Assembly: GCA_002382975.1 (NCBI GenBank)
Contig: DFTB01000012.1
Coordinates: 24,581-88,580, forward strand
Direction: 5' to 3'
Origin: Fibrobacter sp. UBA4223
GTDB taxonomy: Bacteria > Fibrobacterota > Fibrobacteria > Fibrobacterales > Fibrobacteraceae
DNA: 64,000 bases
Each line of letters starts with the position of its first letter. Positions within the stretch are counted from its first letter, which is position 1. The position numbers were made by a program, and so were the translations under genes. Shown here piece by piece: positions 8,060 to 16,606 of the stretch. Below the pieces are notes generated by a model, which was given only the letters and a program-made list of their open reading frames with translations, did no database searches and was not told where the DNA came from.

Positions 8060-8091
8060 AGAAAGACACACAAACAAGAAAGTGTCTTTCT
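8060..8091. other. Perfect 10-bp-stem hairpin, role unknown
   Basis: AGAAAGACAC and GTGTCTTTCT pair across a 12-base loop. There is no T-run on either side, so it is not an obvious intrinsic terminator. It lies just outside the MITE-like element. Confidence 0.5.
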
Positions 8092-8148
8092 GTGCAGGTA
8101 AATATAGAATCTATCGTATGTCAAAAAGTGACAAAAAGAACGCATATA

Positions 8149-8196
8149 GATCCTCGCCTTCGCGAGGATGACGAAAAAAAATCGCGAGGATGACGA
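8149..8196 (-). repeat. REP-like palindrome plus a half copy
   Basis: GATCCTCGCCTTCGCGAGGA followed by TGAC, then a second half (TCGCGAGGATGACGAG), immediately downstream of rlpA. Confidence 0.75.
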
Positions 8197-8206
8197 GAAC
8201 AAGGCT

Positions 8207-8671
8207 TTATTCAATCACCGTGGCAGTGACCTTGGCATGACCCACCTTGTCAAGGCCGATATCCTTGCCGGCGGCCACACTCAAGTCTAAAATTCGACCG
8301 TCCACATAGGGTCCACGGTCATTGACCCGTACCACTACCGAGGCCCCCGTATCGTCCCGAACCACCTTCAGTTTTGTGCCGAAGGGCAGGGACTTGTGGG
8401 CACAAGTGTAATCGTTCTGGTTAAAAATTTCGCCGCTGGCAGTCTTTTTTCCATGGAATCCCGGGCCGTAATAGCTAGCTTCGCCTTGAAGTTTGGTTCC
8501 GATTTCCGCTTTTTCCTTGGAGGCGTAATGTTTTTCAGGAAATCGGACATAGCCCTTTCGGGAAGCAATTTTCGCATTGGCAGCCGCACAGCCCGACAAA
8601 ACAAACGCAAGTCCGACACCAATTACCCACAGCGTCAGTCGCGGCCCTATACCCAACTTACTCGAAGTCAT
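8207..8671 (-). CDS. rlpA: RlpA-like lipoprotein (septal ring lytic transglycosylase family)
   Basis: A 154-residue lipoprotein. Starting at MTSSKLGIG, the hydrophobic stretch ends in FVLSGCAAAN (lipobox Cys near residue 28). The double-psi beta-barrel RlpA domain follows: GEASYYGPGFHGKKTASGE (about 62-80), 'NDYTCAHKSLPFGT' and VRVNDRGPYVDGRILDLS, with the conserved His and Asp. The SPOR domain of E. coli RlpA is absent, as is common. The open frame extends further upstream, but this start gives the correct signal peptide and overlaps the preceding gene's stop by 14 bases, consistent with translational coupling. Role: peptidoglycan remodelling at the outer membrane/periplasm. Confidence 0.9.
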   Translation of the reverse strand: MTSSKLGIGPRLTLWVIGVGLAFVLSGCAAANAKIASRKGYVRFPEKHYASKEKAEIGTKLQGEASYYGPGFHGKKTASGEIFNQNDYTCAHKSLPFGTKLKVVRDDTGASVVVRVNDRGPYVDGRILDLSVAAGKDIGLDKVGHAKVTATVIE

Positions 8672-10568
8672 ACATGCTGTTGTAGGTGTTCTCAAGGATT
8701 TCATCTTCCTTGCTCTTGACCTCAGCCTTCTTTTCTTTGGGCTTCTTGTTAATTGACTCGTGATACTGGGCAGACATCTGGTCAATGTGTTCTATACTCT
8801 GCTGCACACGCCTGCGAAGCCGCTCAATTTCGGAATCGGTAATGGCAAGCCTATGGTCCAGAACCTTGGCTGCGTATTTTCCCCAAGGGGTATCCCTGTG
8901 TTTTGAACGTAATTCATTCAAGACAACACCGACACTGTCTCCTCGCTCCGGATCCATCTGGAAATACACGAACTTCATGTAAAGGGCCTGAACACCCGAT
9001 TCGGTGTCGGGATAATCCCTGTACAAGCTGTCAAACGCGGCAAAGGCCGTAGCGTATGCCGAATCCACCTGTTCCATCTGGTCCAGCGGCACTTCCGACG
9101 CCACCGTCCACAGGCTTTCCGCCTGCAAATACCGTTCCTTTGCCTCGTCGTCACGGGTCTTAATAGTCACCCGCATACCCAGGTTCGCCTGAGCTTGCTT
9201 GGCATATTCCGTACCCGGATATTTTTCGATGATTTCCTTGTAAAGTTCTTCGGCGGTATCTTCGTCACCCTTGTACTCGTCGTAAATAAATGCCCGAGCG
9301 TACGTGGCAAGCATCACCCGCGCGGAGTCATTGGAATTCTCAATGATACCCGTCAGCCTATTTACCGCACTATCCACTTGGTCAAGCTTAAACAAGAAAA
9401 GCTCCGCTATTTGAAATTCCGTTCCAAAGAAATTATCCAAATTGGGAACAGAATCCTTCTTCAGCGAATCGTTCATATTTCGCATGGCAATCAGGCGCTT
9501 AAGCGCTTCGCTTAAAGTCCGGCTTTTTTGAGCCCAATCACAGTAATTCAGGGAACTATAGCTACTATCGTAATAAACTACAGCCTGCTCATAATTCAAG
9601 GTTTTCTGTTGCTCGTAATCACCCATATTGTAGTAGCTACGGGCCGCATACTGCGTTTTGGGATAATCCGAATTTACCTTGCGCAATATAATGAAGGCGT
9701 CGGGGTAGCGCTCCGCCATCAGGGTCACCTCCCCCAGGCGGACCAAATACTCCGGCTGTTTCTGCTCGTAATCGGGATTCTTGAAAAGAGCCTTGTATTC
9801 GTCGGCGGCCTTCAGGTATTCTTTCTGGTTTACTAAGCACTCCGCCGCCTGCTCAGCGGCAGTCTGCCGTTCCCGAACATTCAGTTCCTGGATTTCTTTG
9901 GCCGTATAGTGTTCCCTAGATTTCGCCCAATCTTCTTTCTTGAAATAAAGACCGGCCAGACGGAAATGAGCCTTACCCCGCATGAAGGGCGTTCCTGCCG
10001 TATCAGCAAGCACCGCCTCCAGTGCGGCAATGGCCTGGTCCGGGAATTCCGACTGTTCGTCCAACAAAGAAAGTAGATTCAGCCCCTGAAAATAATAAGG
10101 GTGGTTCTTGCTTGCAATCACCGGCTCCAGCGCAAAGCGGCTGATGTTGTATTCATGGTTACGATAGAGACAGTAAGCCCGTTGGTATTCCACAGCCCGC
10201 ATAGAGTCGTAATCGGCAAAATACCTTTCATACTCATCGTACTTGACTATGGCCTTTCCCCATTCTCCCTTGTGGCGAAACGATTCACCAATCAAGAAAA
10301 CCGCCTCGGCAGTACGCTTCTTGTTGTTGGGGAAACGCTCCAAAACTCTGGAACCTTTCTCGATAATTTTGTCGTATTTCTGGCGTTCTTCGGTTCCGGG
10401 GCTGGAATTAGTTTCATCGGGAATGCTGTCTAGCCGAGCTTCCCGAAGTTCACCCGCCTCATCGTAAAGGCGTTCCGCATTGAACATGTGGTTCAAGTAA
10501 GCACAGCAGGTGCAGCCCTCGAGGGCGAAGGCCAGCAGAACTATTGCCATGTAGCGGAAGCGGAGCAT
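8658..10568 (-). CDS. TPR-repeat outer-membrane lipoprotein (BamD/YfiO-like)
   Basis: A 636-residue lipoprotein: MLRFRYMAIVLLAFALEGC gives a lipobox Cys at 19. The body is tandem tetratricopeptide repeats typical of BamD/YbgF-type proteins ('AEAVFLIGESFRHKGEWGKA', 'ARSYYNMGDYEQQKTLNYEQ', 'KAHFRLAGLYFKKEDW'). The C-terminus is a charged, coiled-coil-like tail rich in Lys/Glu (KKPKEKKAEVKSKEDEILEN). It is much longer than BamD (about 245 residues), so it is probably a different assembly or scaffold lipoprotein. It overlaps rlpA. The start is preceded by TATCTT-N7-ATG with no SD. Confidence 0.82.
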   Translation of the reverse strand: MLRFRYMAIVLLAFALEGCTCCAYLNHMFNAERLYDEAGELREARLDSIPDETNSSPGTEERQKYDKIIEKGSRVLERFPNNKKRTAEAVFLIGESFRHKGEWGKAIVKYDEYERYFADYDSMRAVEYQRAYCLYRNHEYNISRFALEPVIASKNHPYYFQGLNLLSLLDEQSEFPDQAIAALEAVLADTAGTPFMRGKAHFRLAGLYFKKEDWAKSREHYTAKEIQELNVRERQTAAEQAAECLVNQKEYLKAADEYKALFKNPDYEQKQPEYLVRLGEVTLMAERYPDAFIILRKVNSDYPKTQYAARSYYNMGDYEQQKTLNYEQAVVYYDSSYSSLNYCDWAQKSRTLSEALKRLIAMRNMNDSLKKDSVPNLDNFFGTEFQIAELFLFKLDQVDSAVNRLTGIIENSNDSARVMLATYARAFIYDEYKGDEDTAEELYKEIIEKYPGTEYAKQAQANLGMRVTIKTRDDEAKERYLQAESLWTVASEVPLDQMEQVDSAYATAFAAFDSLYRDYPDTESGVQALYMKFVYFQMDPERGDSVGVVLNELRSKHRDTPWGKYAAKVLDHRLAITDSEIERLRRRVQQSIEHIDQMSAQYHESINKKPKEKKAEVKSKEDEILENTYNSMYDFE

Positions 10569-10581
10569 AGGAGTAAAGATA
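10569..10581 (-). promoter_or_regulatory. Candidate leaderless promoter box for the TPR lipoprotein
   Basis: The reverse strand reads TATCTT, TACTCCT, ATG. Confidence 0.4.
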
Positions 10582-10614
10582 CAAAAATAGATGAGAAGAA
10601 GGGGAAAACTGGCT

Positions 10615-10714
10615 AGTTATCAGTCATCAGTTTTCAGTCCTGAGAGTTGTTGGCTCCAAGAAGTTCCTTTCTAATGTCTCATTACCCGCAACTCAGAACT
10701 CACAACTCAGAACT
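10615..10714 (+). repeat. Two heptanucleotide arrays flanking a spacer
   Basis: Units AGTTATC, AGTCATC, AGTTTTC, AGTCCTG, AGAGTTG (10615-10649), then after a spacer CGCAACT, CAGAACT, CACAACT, CAGAACT (10687-10714). The second array runs into the last codons of the gene at 10707-12419 and contains its TGA stop. Confidence 0.75.
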
Positions 10715-12419
10715 CTTTCAAGTATGCGCTGTAGTCGCAGAGTTTGAGGCCAGCCGGGAGAACGGACTTGTCGAAACGCACCATACGGATTTCTTTAGGC
10801 GTCCCGACAAATCGAGCAAGAATTTCAAAGTTGTCCTGAGTTTCCCAGACCGCAGCATCAATCACCAGGTCTTCCCCGCAATCCGTCTCACCGGTACTGT
10901 TTCCGATGCCAGAAATCCTTGAATTCTGCTTGAGGAACCTGGTGAAAACCTCTGGCGCAAGCCCTAAATGATTAGACGTGTTGGAAGAATCGTAAACGAC
11001 CACATGAACCTCACGGAAACGATTCAAGGAATCGAACACCACCGTATAGGTGTGCTTGTAGGGTGCGTCGTAGAAGGATTCCTGCCAAACATTTTTCTTC
11101 ACTGGCCTAAAATTCTTGATGTCGTATTTTTTGAAGAACTCAGCCGGAGTCGCGCCATAACGCACAAGATAATGTCCGAGCATCGTAGAGAAATCGTGCG
11201 CAGAAGTCGGAGCCATAGATTCACGAAGGCTGTCCACCGCACGATTCAAATCTTCGGCGAGGCCACTGGACTGAACCGGCAACGTCGGCCGAGTCACGTT
11301 GCATTCCTGAATGCGCTGTTGGATATCCGGATACTCCGGATCCCTGTTCTGTATCTCGCGGAACTGGATGCGGGCACGATCATAGTCGCGACCTTTCAAA
11401 TAAGCAAGCCCAAGAGCCTCTCTCAACGGCATGTTTTCAGGATACTTTTCAACCAAGGGCTCAAGAATTTCCCATGCCAGCTGGGAGCGATCCATAGGAG
11501 AAATTTTACCACCACCTGCTCCAGGAGCCGTCTTTTCGCCAACTGTAGAAAGGGCAAGTGCAGCCCCTTCGAAATCAGGCCTAAAGGCCAGAATTCGCTG
11601 GTAAATCCTTTCTGCATCATCGTAACGACCCTGGTACTCCCACAGGTACCCCCGCAAAAGCATAAGTTCTGCATCCAAGGGGTACTGAGTTAAACCATAG
11701 TCCAGCAGCGACGAACAACTGTCCAGATTTCCCTGATCGTGGAAAAGCCTAGCCAGAATTTCATAACCCCGAGGTTCGTTCCCTGCCGAAAGGCTTATAG
11801 ACGTTCGAGCTTCTTCTATTGCCTGAGGCAAACGATTATTCTCCTTCAACAGGCGAGCAAACCACAAACGAGCCTCCACTAAAGCTGGAGCCTGATCCAC
11901 GGCAATCTTTGCCATTTCAAGGGACACCGTCTTGTTGCCCGACTTGTAGGTCTTGCGGCTTTCCAGGTACTTGGAAAGCCCAGACTCCGGATATTTGCCC
12001 TGCAGCTTTCCTACCAATAAATTCAACCGGTTGCTTTCCAAATCAGTCAACGAATCCATTTCAAATAAAGTATTCGTTTCGTTCCACAGGGAAACCACCG
12101 ATTCAGGATACAACAGCGACACGGCATTGAAAATTTCGTTTGCCTGGGCATAAGCCCCACTACGAAACAGTTCGGTCGCCCGGCGGATTTCACCTTGAGT
12201 CTGGATAGGAAGCGAAGCCAGTTCCTCACGCATGTCGGGAGAATCACCCTTGAAAAATTCAGTACCGGACTTGATTCCAAAAGGAACTTCCGGCACCACC
12301 ACCTTCGCAGGCGCCATATTCAAATAAAGATGGTAACCGCCCAAGCCTAAAGCGGCCAGACAGCAAAGTATCAGGAATAAGTATGCCGCTTTCCGCGATG
12401 TATCGGACGCTAAAGGCAT
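10707..12419 (-). CDS. Membrane-anchored TPR protein, unknown role
   Basis: A 570-residue protein with one N-terminal membrane segment (YLFLILCCLAALGLGGYHLY, residues 13-32) and no lipobox. A long TPR region follows, about 75-380 ('ATELFRSGAYAQANEIFNAV', 'ARLFHDQGNLDSCSSLLDYG', 'LREALGLAYLKGRDYDRARI'). A distinct C-terminal domain of about 170 residues ('YKHTYTVVFDSLNRFREVHV') is unrecognised. Its ATG overlaps the stop of the sigma factor gene (TAATG), so the two are translationally coupled. Co-expression with a sigma factor does not itself reveal function. The stop codon lies inside a heptamer array. Confidence 0.78.
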   Translation of the reverse strand: MPLASDTSRKAAYLFLILCCLAALGLGGYHLYLNMAPAKVVVPEVPFGIKSGTEFFKGDSPDMREELASLPIQTQGEIRRATELFRSGAYAQANEIFNAVSLLYPESVVSLWNETNTLFEMDSLTDLESNRLNLLVGKLQGKYPESGLSKYLESRKTYKSGNKTVSLEMAKIAVDQAPALVEARLWFARLLKENNRLPQAIEEARTSISLSAGNEPRGYEILARLFHDQGNLDSCSSLLDYGLTQYPLDAELMLLRGYLWEYQGRYDDAERIYQRILAFRPDFEGAALALSTVGEKTAPGAGGGKISPMDRSQLAWEILEPLVEKYPENMPLREALGLAYLKGRDYDRARIQFREIQNRDPEYPDIQQRIQECNVTRPTLPVQSSGLAEDLNRAVDSLRESMAPTSAHDFSTMLGHYLVRYGATPAEFFKKYDIKNFRPVKKNVWQESFYDAPYKHTYTVVFDSLNRFREVHVVVYDSSNTSNHLGLAPEVFTRFLKQNSRISGIGNSTGETDCGEDLVIDAAVWETQDNFEILARFVGTPKEIRMVRFDKSVLPAGLKLCDYSAYLKEF

Positions 12420-13270
12420 TACAACTCCAAGAAGTCGGAGAGTTTTTCTTTGTGTTCCTTGCTTTTTTGCAAACGCCTAAGGGTCTTGTTCTTAATCTGG
12501 CGCACCCTTTCGCGGCTCAAACGTAAATCTTCACCGATATCCTTGAGAGTGGTGTCCTCCGTAGTATCCAGACCATAGAACATCTTCAGGATTTCTTCTT
12601 CTCTACGGGGGAGCGAGGCCAAGGTTTCGTCAATCATCTTGCGACGCTCTTCTCGCTCCATTTCCTCTTCTTGCTTACCGTCATTGCCAAGAACATCCAT
12701 CAGGGTACTGACAGAATCCGCACCGGAACTACTGCCAGGATCATCACCGATAGGGGCATCCAGGGAGATGTCCACAATCTTTTCCATGACCTCGATGATG
12801 TCCTTCTCGAAAGGAGCAAACTCTTCCATGGCCATGGTCTTGGCGTAATCGCCACCGTTCAGCATCAGGGCTCGCTTAAAGCGGTTCACCAGAGCTAGCT
12901 TGTTGGGCGGAATTCGCACGGACCCCACCTGTTCAAAAAGGGCTTTCTGGATAGACTGGCGTATCCACCAGACAGCATACGAGATGAACTTGACATCCTT
13001 GTTCATGTCAAAACGCTTGGCCGCCTTGTAAAGACCGATATTGCCTTCATTAATCAAATCCAGCAAAGCCAATCCTCGCCCTTGATACTTTCGAGCGACA
13101 GAGACCACAAATCGAAGGTTACCCCGAATGAGCCGTTGGAGGGCCGATTTACGAATTTCCTCCGTTTCGCCGGTCCGGATAATCGTCAACAAAGCCTCTT
13201 CCTCCTGTTGAGAAAGAGTCGGGTAACGATTCAAATCGCGAAAATAAAGTGATTCGTTAAACTCGCTCAT
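12419..13270 (-). CDS. RNA polymerase sigma-70 factor, short RpoD/SigA type
   Basis: A 283-residue sigma factor lacking region 1.1, like the primary sigma of Bacteroidetes. It starts with region 1.2 (LYFRDLNRYPTLSQQEEEAL), then region 2 (NLRFVVSVARKYQGRGLALL, INEGNIGLYKAAKRFD, KFISYAVWWIRQSIQ) for core binding and -10 recognition. Region 3 follows, with an acidic Ser/Gly-rich insertion (GDDPGSSSGADSVS, about 182-195). Region 4 has the -35 helix-turn-helix (TLKDIGEDLRLSRERVRQIK). Whether it is the primary or a group-2 sigma cannot be decided without the rest of the genome. It sits between DUF971 and the TPR gene in one direction. Confidence 0.92.
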   Translation of the reverse strand: MSEFNESLYFRDLNRYPTLSQQEEEALLTIIRTGETEEIRKSALQRLIRGNLRFVVSVARKYQGRGLALLDLINEGNIGLYKAAKRFDMNKDVKFISYAVWWIRQSIQKALFEQVGSVRIPPNKLALVNRFKRALMLNGGDYAKTMAMEEFAPFEKDIIEVMEKIVDISLDAPIGDDPGSSSGADSVSTLMDVLGNDGKQEEEMEREERRKMIDETLASLPRREEEILKMFYGLDTTEDTTLKDIGEDLRLSRERVRQIKNKTLRRLQKSKEHKEKLSDFLEL

Positions 13271-13305
13271 GATTTTTCCAAAATATTCGGAGTAAATATT
13301 GTTTT

Positions 13306-13602
13306 TTACACGTTTTTCGTCAATTCCTTCAGTTTATCGTAGGGGTAAATTCCCGAACGGTGACCATCGCTAAAGGACAGGCCTGCGGCATAGCGTCCGA
13401 TGGATTGAACCCTCTCCAGTTTAATATCGTCGGGAACAGTAGAATTGTCAAGCAATTTTTCACCGGTGTGTTCATCTACACACAGGGCGCAGGGGCAGGC
13501 CAGACGGAGTTCCCTGGCCGAACAAGCTCCACGAGTTCCGTCGTTCCACACAAAGCCTAGCTTACCATCTCTTGTCCTGAAGACTTTCTTGGGCTGGATC
13601 AT
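13306..13602 (-). CDS. DUF971 / GBBH-like N-terminal domain protein
   Basis: A 98-residue single-domain protein: 'GKLGFVWNDGTRGACSAREL', CPCALCVDEHTGEKLL, 'GLSFSDGHRSGIYPYDKL'. This is the DUF971 fold, the N-terminal domain of gamma-butyrobetaine hydroxylase, with three Cys (CPCALC) that could bind zinc or an Fe-S cluster. DUF971 proteins are commonly encoded beside Mrp/ApbC. Here the start overlaps the mrp stop by four bases, which supports a role linked to Fe-S protein maturation (inference). Confidence 0.88.
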   Translation of the reverse strand: MIQPKKVFRTRDGKLGFVWNDGTRGACSARELRLACPCALCVDEHTGEKLLDNSTVPDDIKLERVQSIGRYAAGLSFSDGHRSGIYPYDKLKELTKNV

Positions 13603-14726
13603 ACATCCTCCTCCGGAAGTTCATCAAAGGCATAGTTGAAGTTCTTGAGTACGCCATCTCCGACCGACTTGAATACCGAAAGTGTTCTCACGACTGCATC
13701 TGCCGCCTGCAAAAAGGCCTTTGCCGATTCTGAATTCGGGTAACGGAGCACCGCAGGAACCCCCTCGTCTCCGCAATCGGCAACCGCAGGTTCAAGAGGA
13801 ATCTTCGCAATTAACGGCACTCCCCAATTTTTCGCAATCCGTTCGCCGCCGCCTTGACGGAAAATGCTATGATGCTTTCCGCACCCGTCGCAGATGAAAT
13901 AGCTCATGTTCTCCACGACACCCACTACAGGCACGCCGACGGAATCGAACATGGCAAGCCCCTTGCGGCAGTCGGCAAGTGCCACCTCTTGCGGGGTGGT
14001 CACCACCACGGCTCCTGCCATAGGACAGTTCTGAGTCAGCGTCAGCTGGATATCCCCCGTTCCAGGAGGGAAATCCACCAGCAGGTAGTCCAGTTTGCCC
14101 CAGCGCACCCGGTTCAAGAAATGCTGGATCATCTGGCTTGCCATAGGGCCTCGCCAGATAGTGGCCTTCTCGGAACCGGCAAACATGCACATGGACACGA
14201 TGGAAATGCCGCCCTTGGCTTCTACCGGGGCGATGGTATTGTCTTCGAAAACCTGGGGGTCCTTGTCGATACCGAACATGAGGCCCATGCTGGGGCCGTA
14301 AATATCTGCGTCCAGAATCCCCACGCGGGCACCGGACAGGCTCAGCGCCATAGCGAGGTTCGCCGTCACCGTGGACTTGCCTACCCCGCCCTTGCCAGAG
14401 GCTACCCCTACGATGTGAGAAACTTCGCCAAGGAAAGAAACCTGGGGCTGTTCGGGAGCATCGCCTACGCGGCCGGCATTGGAGGTAAGGGTCACCTCCA
14501 CCTCAGAAGCGCCCAGCCCCTTCACAATAGAAATACACTGGTCCTTGAAACGGTCGCGGATGGGGCATGCCGGAGTCGTGAGCACCAGGTCAAAGGCAAC
14601 CTTGGTCCCTTCGATTTTCAGATTCTGTACAAAGTTCAGCTCCACGATGTTCTTGTGCAGATCGGGATCCAGGACGGCCTTGAGGGCGCTTAGAATATTT
14701 TGTTCATTCAACTGCATATCTTTCAT
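13599..14726 (-). CDS. mrp: Mrp/NBP35-family Fe-S cluster carrier ATPase
   Basis: A 375-residue P-loop ATPase that carries and transfers Fe-S clusters. The N-terminal MIP18/DUF59 domain (about 5-85, 'ALKAVLDPDLHKNIVELNFV', TTPACPIRDRF) is followed by the deviant Walker A SGKGGVGKST near 107-116, the switch DADIYGPSMG, and the cluster-binding CDGCGK near 277. It may start at MKDMQLNEQ or at the second Met. Two REP-like elements separate it from the ABC gene upstream, and it overlaps DUF971 downstream. Confidence 0.93.
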   Translation of the reverse strand: MKDMQLNEQNILSALKAVLDPDLHKNIVELNFVQNLKIEGTKVAFDLVLTTPACPIRDRFKDQCISIVKGLGASEVEVTLTSNAGRVGDAPEQPQVSFLGEVSHIVGVASGKGGVGKSTVTANLAMALSLSGARVGILDADIYGPSMGLMFGIDKDPQVFEDNTIAPVEAKGGISIVSMCMFAGSEKATIWRGPMASQMIQHFLNRVRWGKLDYLLVDFPPGTGDIQLTLTQNCPMAGAVVVTTPQEVALADCRKGLAMFDSVGVPVVGVVENMSYFICDGCGKHHSIFRQGGGERIAKNWGVPLIAKIPLEPAVADCGDEGVPAVLRYPNSESAKAFLQAADAVVRTLSVFKSVGDGVLKNFNYAFDELPEEDV

Positions 14727-14731
14727 TTTTA

Positions 14732-14822
14732 AACGTCATTCAGAGCCCAGCAGGGGCGAAGAATCCAGTTCCGAATTAATCAAGCCTGGATGCTTCGTCG
14801 CTACACTCCTCAGCATGACTTG
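14732..14822. repeat. Pair of inverted REP-like elements of a second type
   Basis: The plus strand carries GTCATTCAGAGCCCAGCAGG...GAATCCAG at 14732. The minus strand carries GTCATGCTGAGGAGTGTAGC...GCATCCAGG ending at 14822. These end GTCAT..ATCC like the others but have a GCGAMGAA core rather than a G/C-rich loop. They fill the ABC-mrp gap. Confidence 0.7.
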
Positions 14823-14836
14823 TATCATTTACACAT

Positions 14837-16276
14837 CTAAGAAAATCTCGGCATGCGAAGAAGGTGGGTCATACAAGGCGGCCATTCCTCTTCGTAGTGG
14901 CTCACCAGAATAATAGTCGTTTCTTTAGAGAGCAAGTCCAGCAGGTGGAAGAACTTGTCCCGATAGCCCTTCTCCAGCCCCTGGGAGGGTTCATCCAGCA
15001 AAAGCACCTGGGGCGGGCGGATAGCGGCTCGGGCCATAAGAATCACCCGCTTGTCTATGGGCGAAAGCTTGCGGACATTTTCTTCGGGGTCTTCAAAGCC
15101 CAGGTAGGCAAGCCATTCCTTCGCCTTGGCCCGTTCTTCCCAGGTGGTGTTGTCCGCCTTGCAGAGGTTCGGCGTAAAGCCTGTGCAGAGCACCTCCAAG
15201 AGGCTCAGGTCTTCGCGGTACTGGAGCGCCAGTTCTGGAGAGAAGAACCCCAGTTTCGCCTTGTGGTCCCAGATGTTCAGGCCATGCCCCGGACGCTCGC
15301 CCAGGAGTGTAATGTCGTTTCCGTAAATCTGGGGGTGGTCCGCCGTCAAGAGCCCGAGCAACGTACTCTTGCCTGCGCCGTTCTCCCCCATGACCACCCA
15401 GTGTTCGCCCTTGCGGACCTGCCAGTTCAAATTCCTGATAACCGTCGTTTCACCGAAGCGGACGTTGACATTTCTTAGATCGAAAAGGACTTCCCCTTTA
15501 TTGTCATCCCCGCTGTCATTCTGGAGCCACGTAGTGGCGATAGAATCACGGGGATCTCCAAGCCTACACTTCAGGTCCACAACCTCGTAGTCCGTCAGTT
15601 CCGCCTTGCGGAATTTCGGCTGGACCGCCACATCGGGCAACGAACCGGCGTATTCCTTGAACACCTTGTTCTCGAATACAAAGGCGGGAATCTCCGGAAT
15701 CAGTTCGTCTTCACGGGCAAGACGTACCACCACATTCAAGTTTTGCCGCTTGGCAAGACCGGCCACACAGCCAGCCAGGTGCACACGGTACTCCGGGTCC
15801 AGACCGCCGAACAGGTCGTTGAAATAAACCCACTCCGGCTTTTCCATCCACATACGGGCCAGCAGCACCCGGCGGAGTTCCCCGTTAGACAAGCTCAGAA
15901 GCTTTCTCTCCAGAATGTCCATCGGCAAGTCCGCGATGACCATGGCCTCGTCAAGCTTCGCAGGATCCGTTTCCGGAAACGGCACGTCGTCGATATAGCG
16001 GTCCGTCTGCAAAAAGAACTTCTTGTTCAAGAGCAGGTTCTTGACCAGCGGAGCCTCCGAATCGTGCAAGCTGATAAAACGTTGCTGCCAAAATGGCGCC
16101 AAGGCCTGCTGGATTTTCCGCTGCATGAATTCGGACATAGTAGAGACATTCTTGCGCTGGTTCAAGAAATGGGTAATGACCCGGTCCAGATCCGCACCGT
16201 CGGTGCTAAAGATCTGCACCTGAGGGAACTTTTCAATCAACGCTTCAAAACGCCCGAATTCCATAAGCCACACCAA
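14837..16276 (-). CDS. Twin-NBD ABC ATPase, ModF/PhrA-like, first NBD degenerate
   Basis: A 479-residue soluble ATPase with two nucleotide-binding domains and no membrane segments, like ModF/PhrA. The first domain lacks a Walker A: the chain begins MVWLMEFGRFEALIEKFPQV, past where one would lie. It keeps a signature-like SNGELRRVLLARM and WVYFNDLFGGLD, where the Walker B Glu is replaced. The second domain has MGENGAGKST, FFSPELA and VLLLDEPSQGL, but its signature is degenerate (LSPIDKR). A REP-like element encodes residues of about 239-258, exactly in the inter-domain linker. It lies 10-22 bases after azlD, so it is probably in that operon. Substrate unknown. Confidence 0.8.
   Translation of the reverse strand: MVWLMEFGRFEALIEKFPQVQIFSTDGADLDRVITHFLNQRKNVSTMSEFMQRKIQQALAPFWQQRFISLHDSEAPLVKNLLLNKKFFLQTDRYIDDVPFPETDPAKLDEAMVIADLPMDILERKLLSLSNGELRRVLLARMWMEKPEWVYFNDLFGGLDPEYRVHLAGCVAGLAKRQNLNVVVRLAREDELIPEIPAFVFENKVFKEYAGSLPDVAVQPKFRKAELTDYEVVDLKCRLGDPRDSIATTWLQNDSGDDNKGEVLFDLRNVNVRFGETTVIRNLNWQVRKGEHWVVMGENGAGKSTLLGLLTADHPQIYGNDITLLGERPGHGLNIWDHKAKLGFFSPELALQYREDLSLLEVLCTGFTPNLCKADNTTWEERAKAKEWLAYLGFEDPEENVRKLSPIDKRVILMARAAIRPPQVLLLDEPSQGLEKGYRDKFFHLLDLLSKETTIILVSHYEEEWPPCMTHLLRMPRFS
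15503..15559. repeat. REP-like element inside the ABC gene coding sequence
   Basis: GTCATCCCCGCTGTCATTCT ... GAATCACGGGGATCTCC: outer REP ends enclosing a smaller GTCATTCTGGA/TAGAATCAC unit. It is read in frame in the linker between the two ATPase domains (peptide LGDPRDSIATTWLQNDSGDD). Confidence 0.8.
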
Positions 16277-16285
16277 TCTAGATTA

Positions 16286-16606
16286 TTAAAAGAACATGGG
16301 CCAGAGGCCGTCTATAAAAAGCACCGTGCAGCAGGCCACCAGGGCAACGCCCACCAGCCCAAACCGGAACAAGGACGCCACCACGGCCGTTACAAGGGCA
16401 AGCACTCCCGACAGCATGGAATCCGTAGAATAGAAGATGGCAGGCACCGTCATGGCGGCAAGTACCGTGCAGGGGATGTAGGCCAAGAAAGACTTGACAA
16501 AGGGATTGCTCAGCTTCCCTTTCAAAAGCACAAAGGGGACTGCCCGCAAAAGGAAGGTCACCCCCGCCATAACCATCAAGAAGGCAAAGTATTCCCTAAG
16601 GTTCAT
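16286..16606 (-). CDS. azlD: Branched-chain amino acid exporter subunit AzlD
   Basis: Small integral membrane partner of AzlC. Starting at MNLREYFAFLMVMAGVTFLL it is 106 residues with about four hydrophobic segments, including RAVPFVLLKGKL, a stretch that looks family-typical. The open frame begins earlier, but this start overlaps the azlC stop by 11 bases, as usual for the pair. AzlCD-type transporters export branched-chain amino acids and analogues; the substrate here is inferred from the family. Confidence 0.9.
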   Translation of the reverse strand: MNLREYFAFLMVMAGVTFLLRAVPFVLLKGKLSNPFVKSFLAYIPCTVLAAMTVPAIFYSTDSMLSGVLALVTAVVASLFRFGLVGVALVACCTVLFIDGLWPMFF

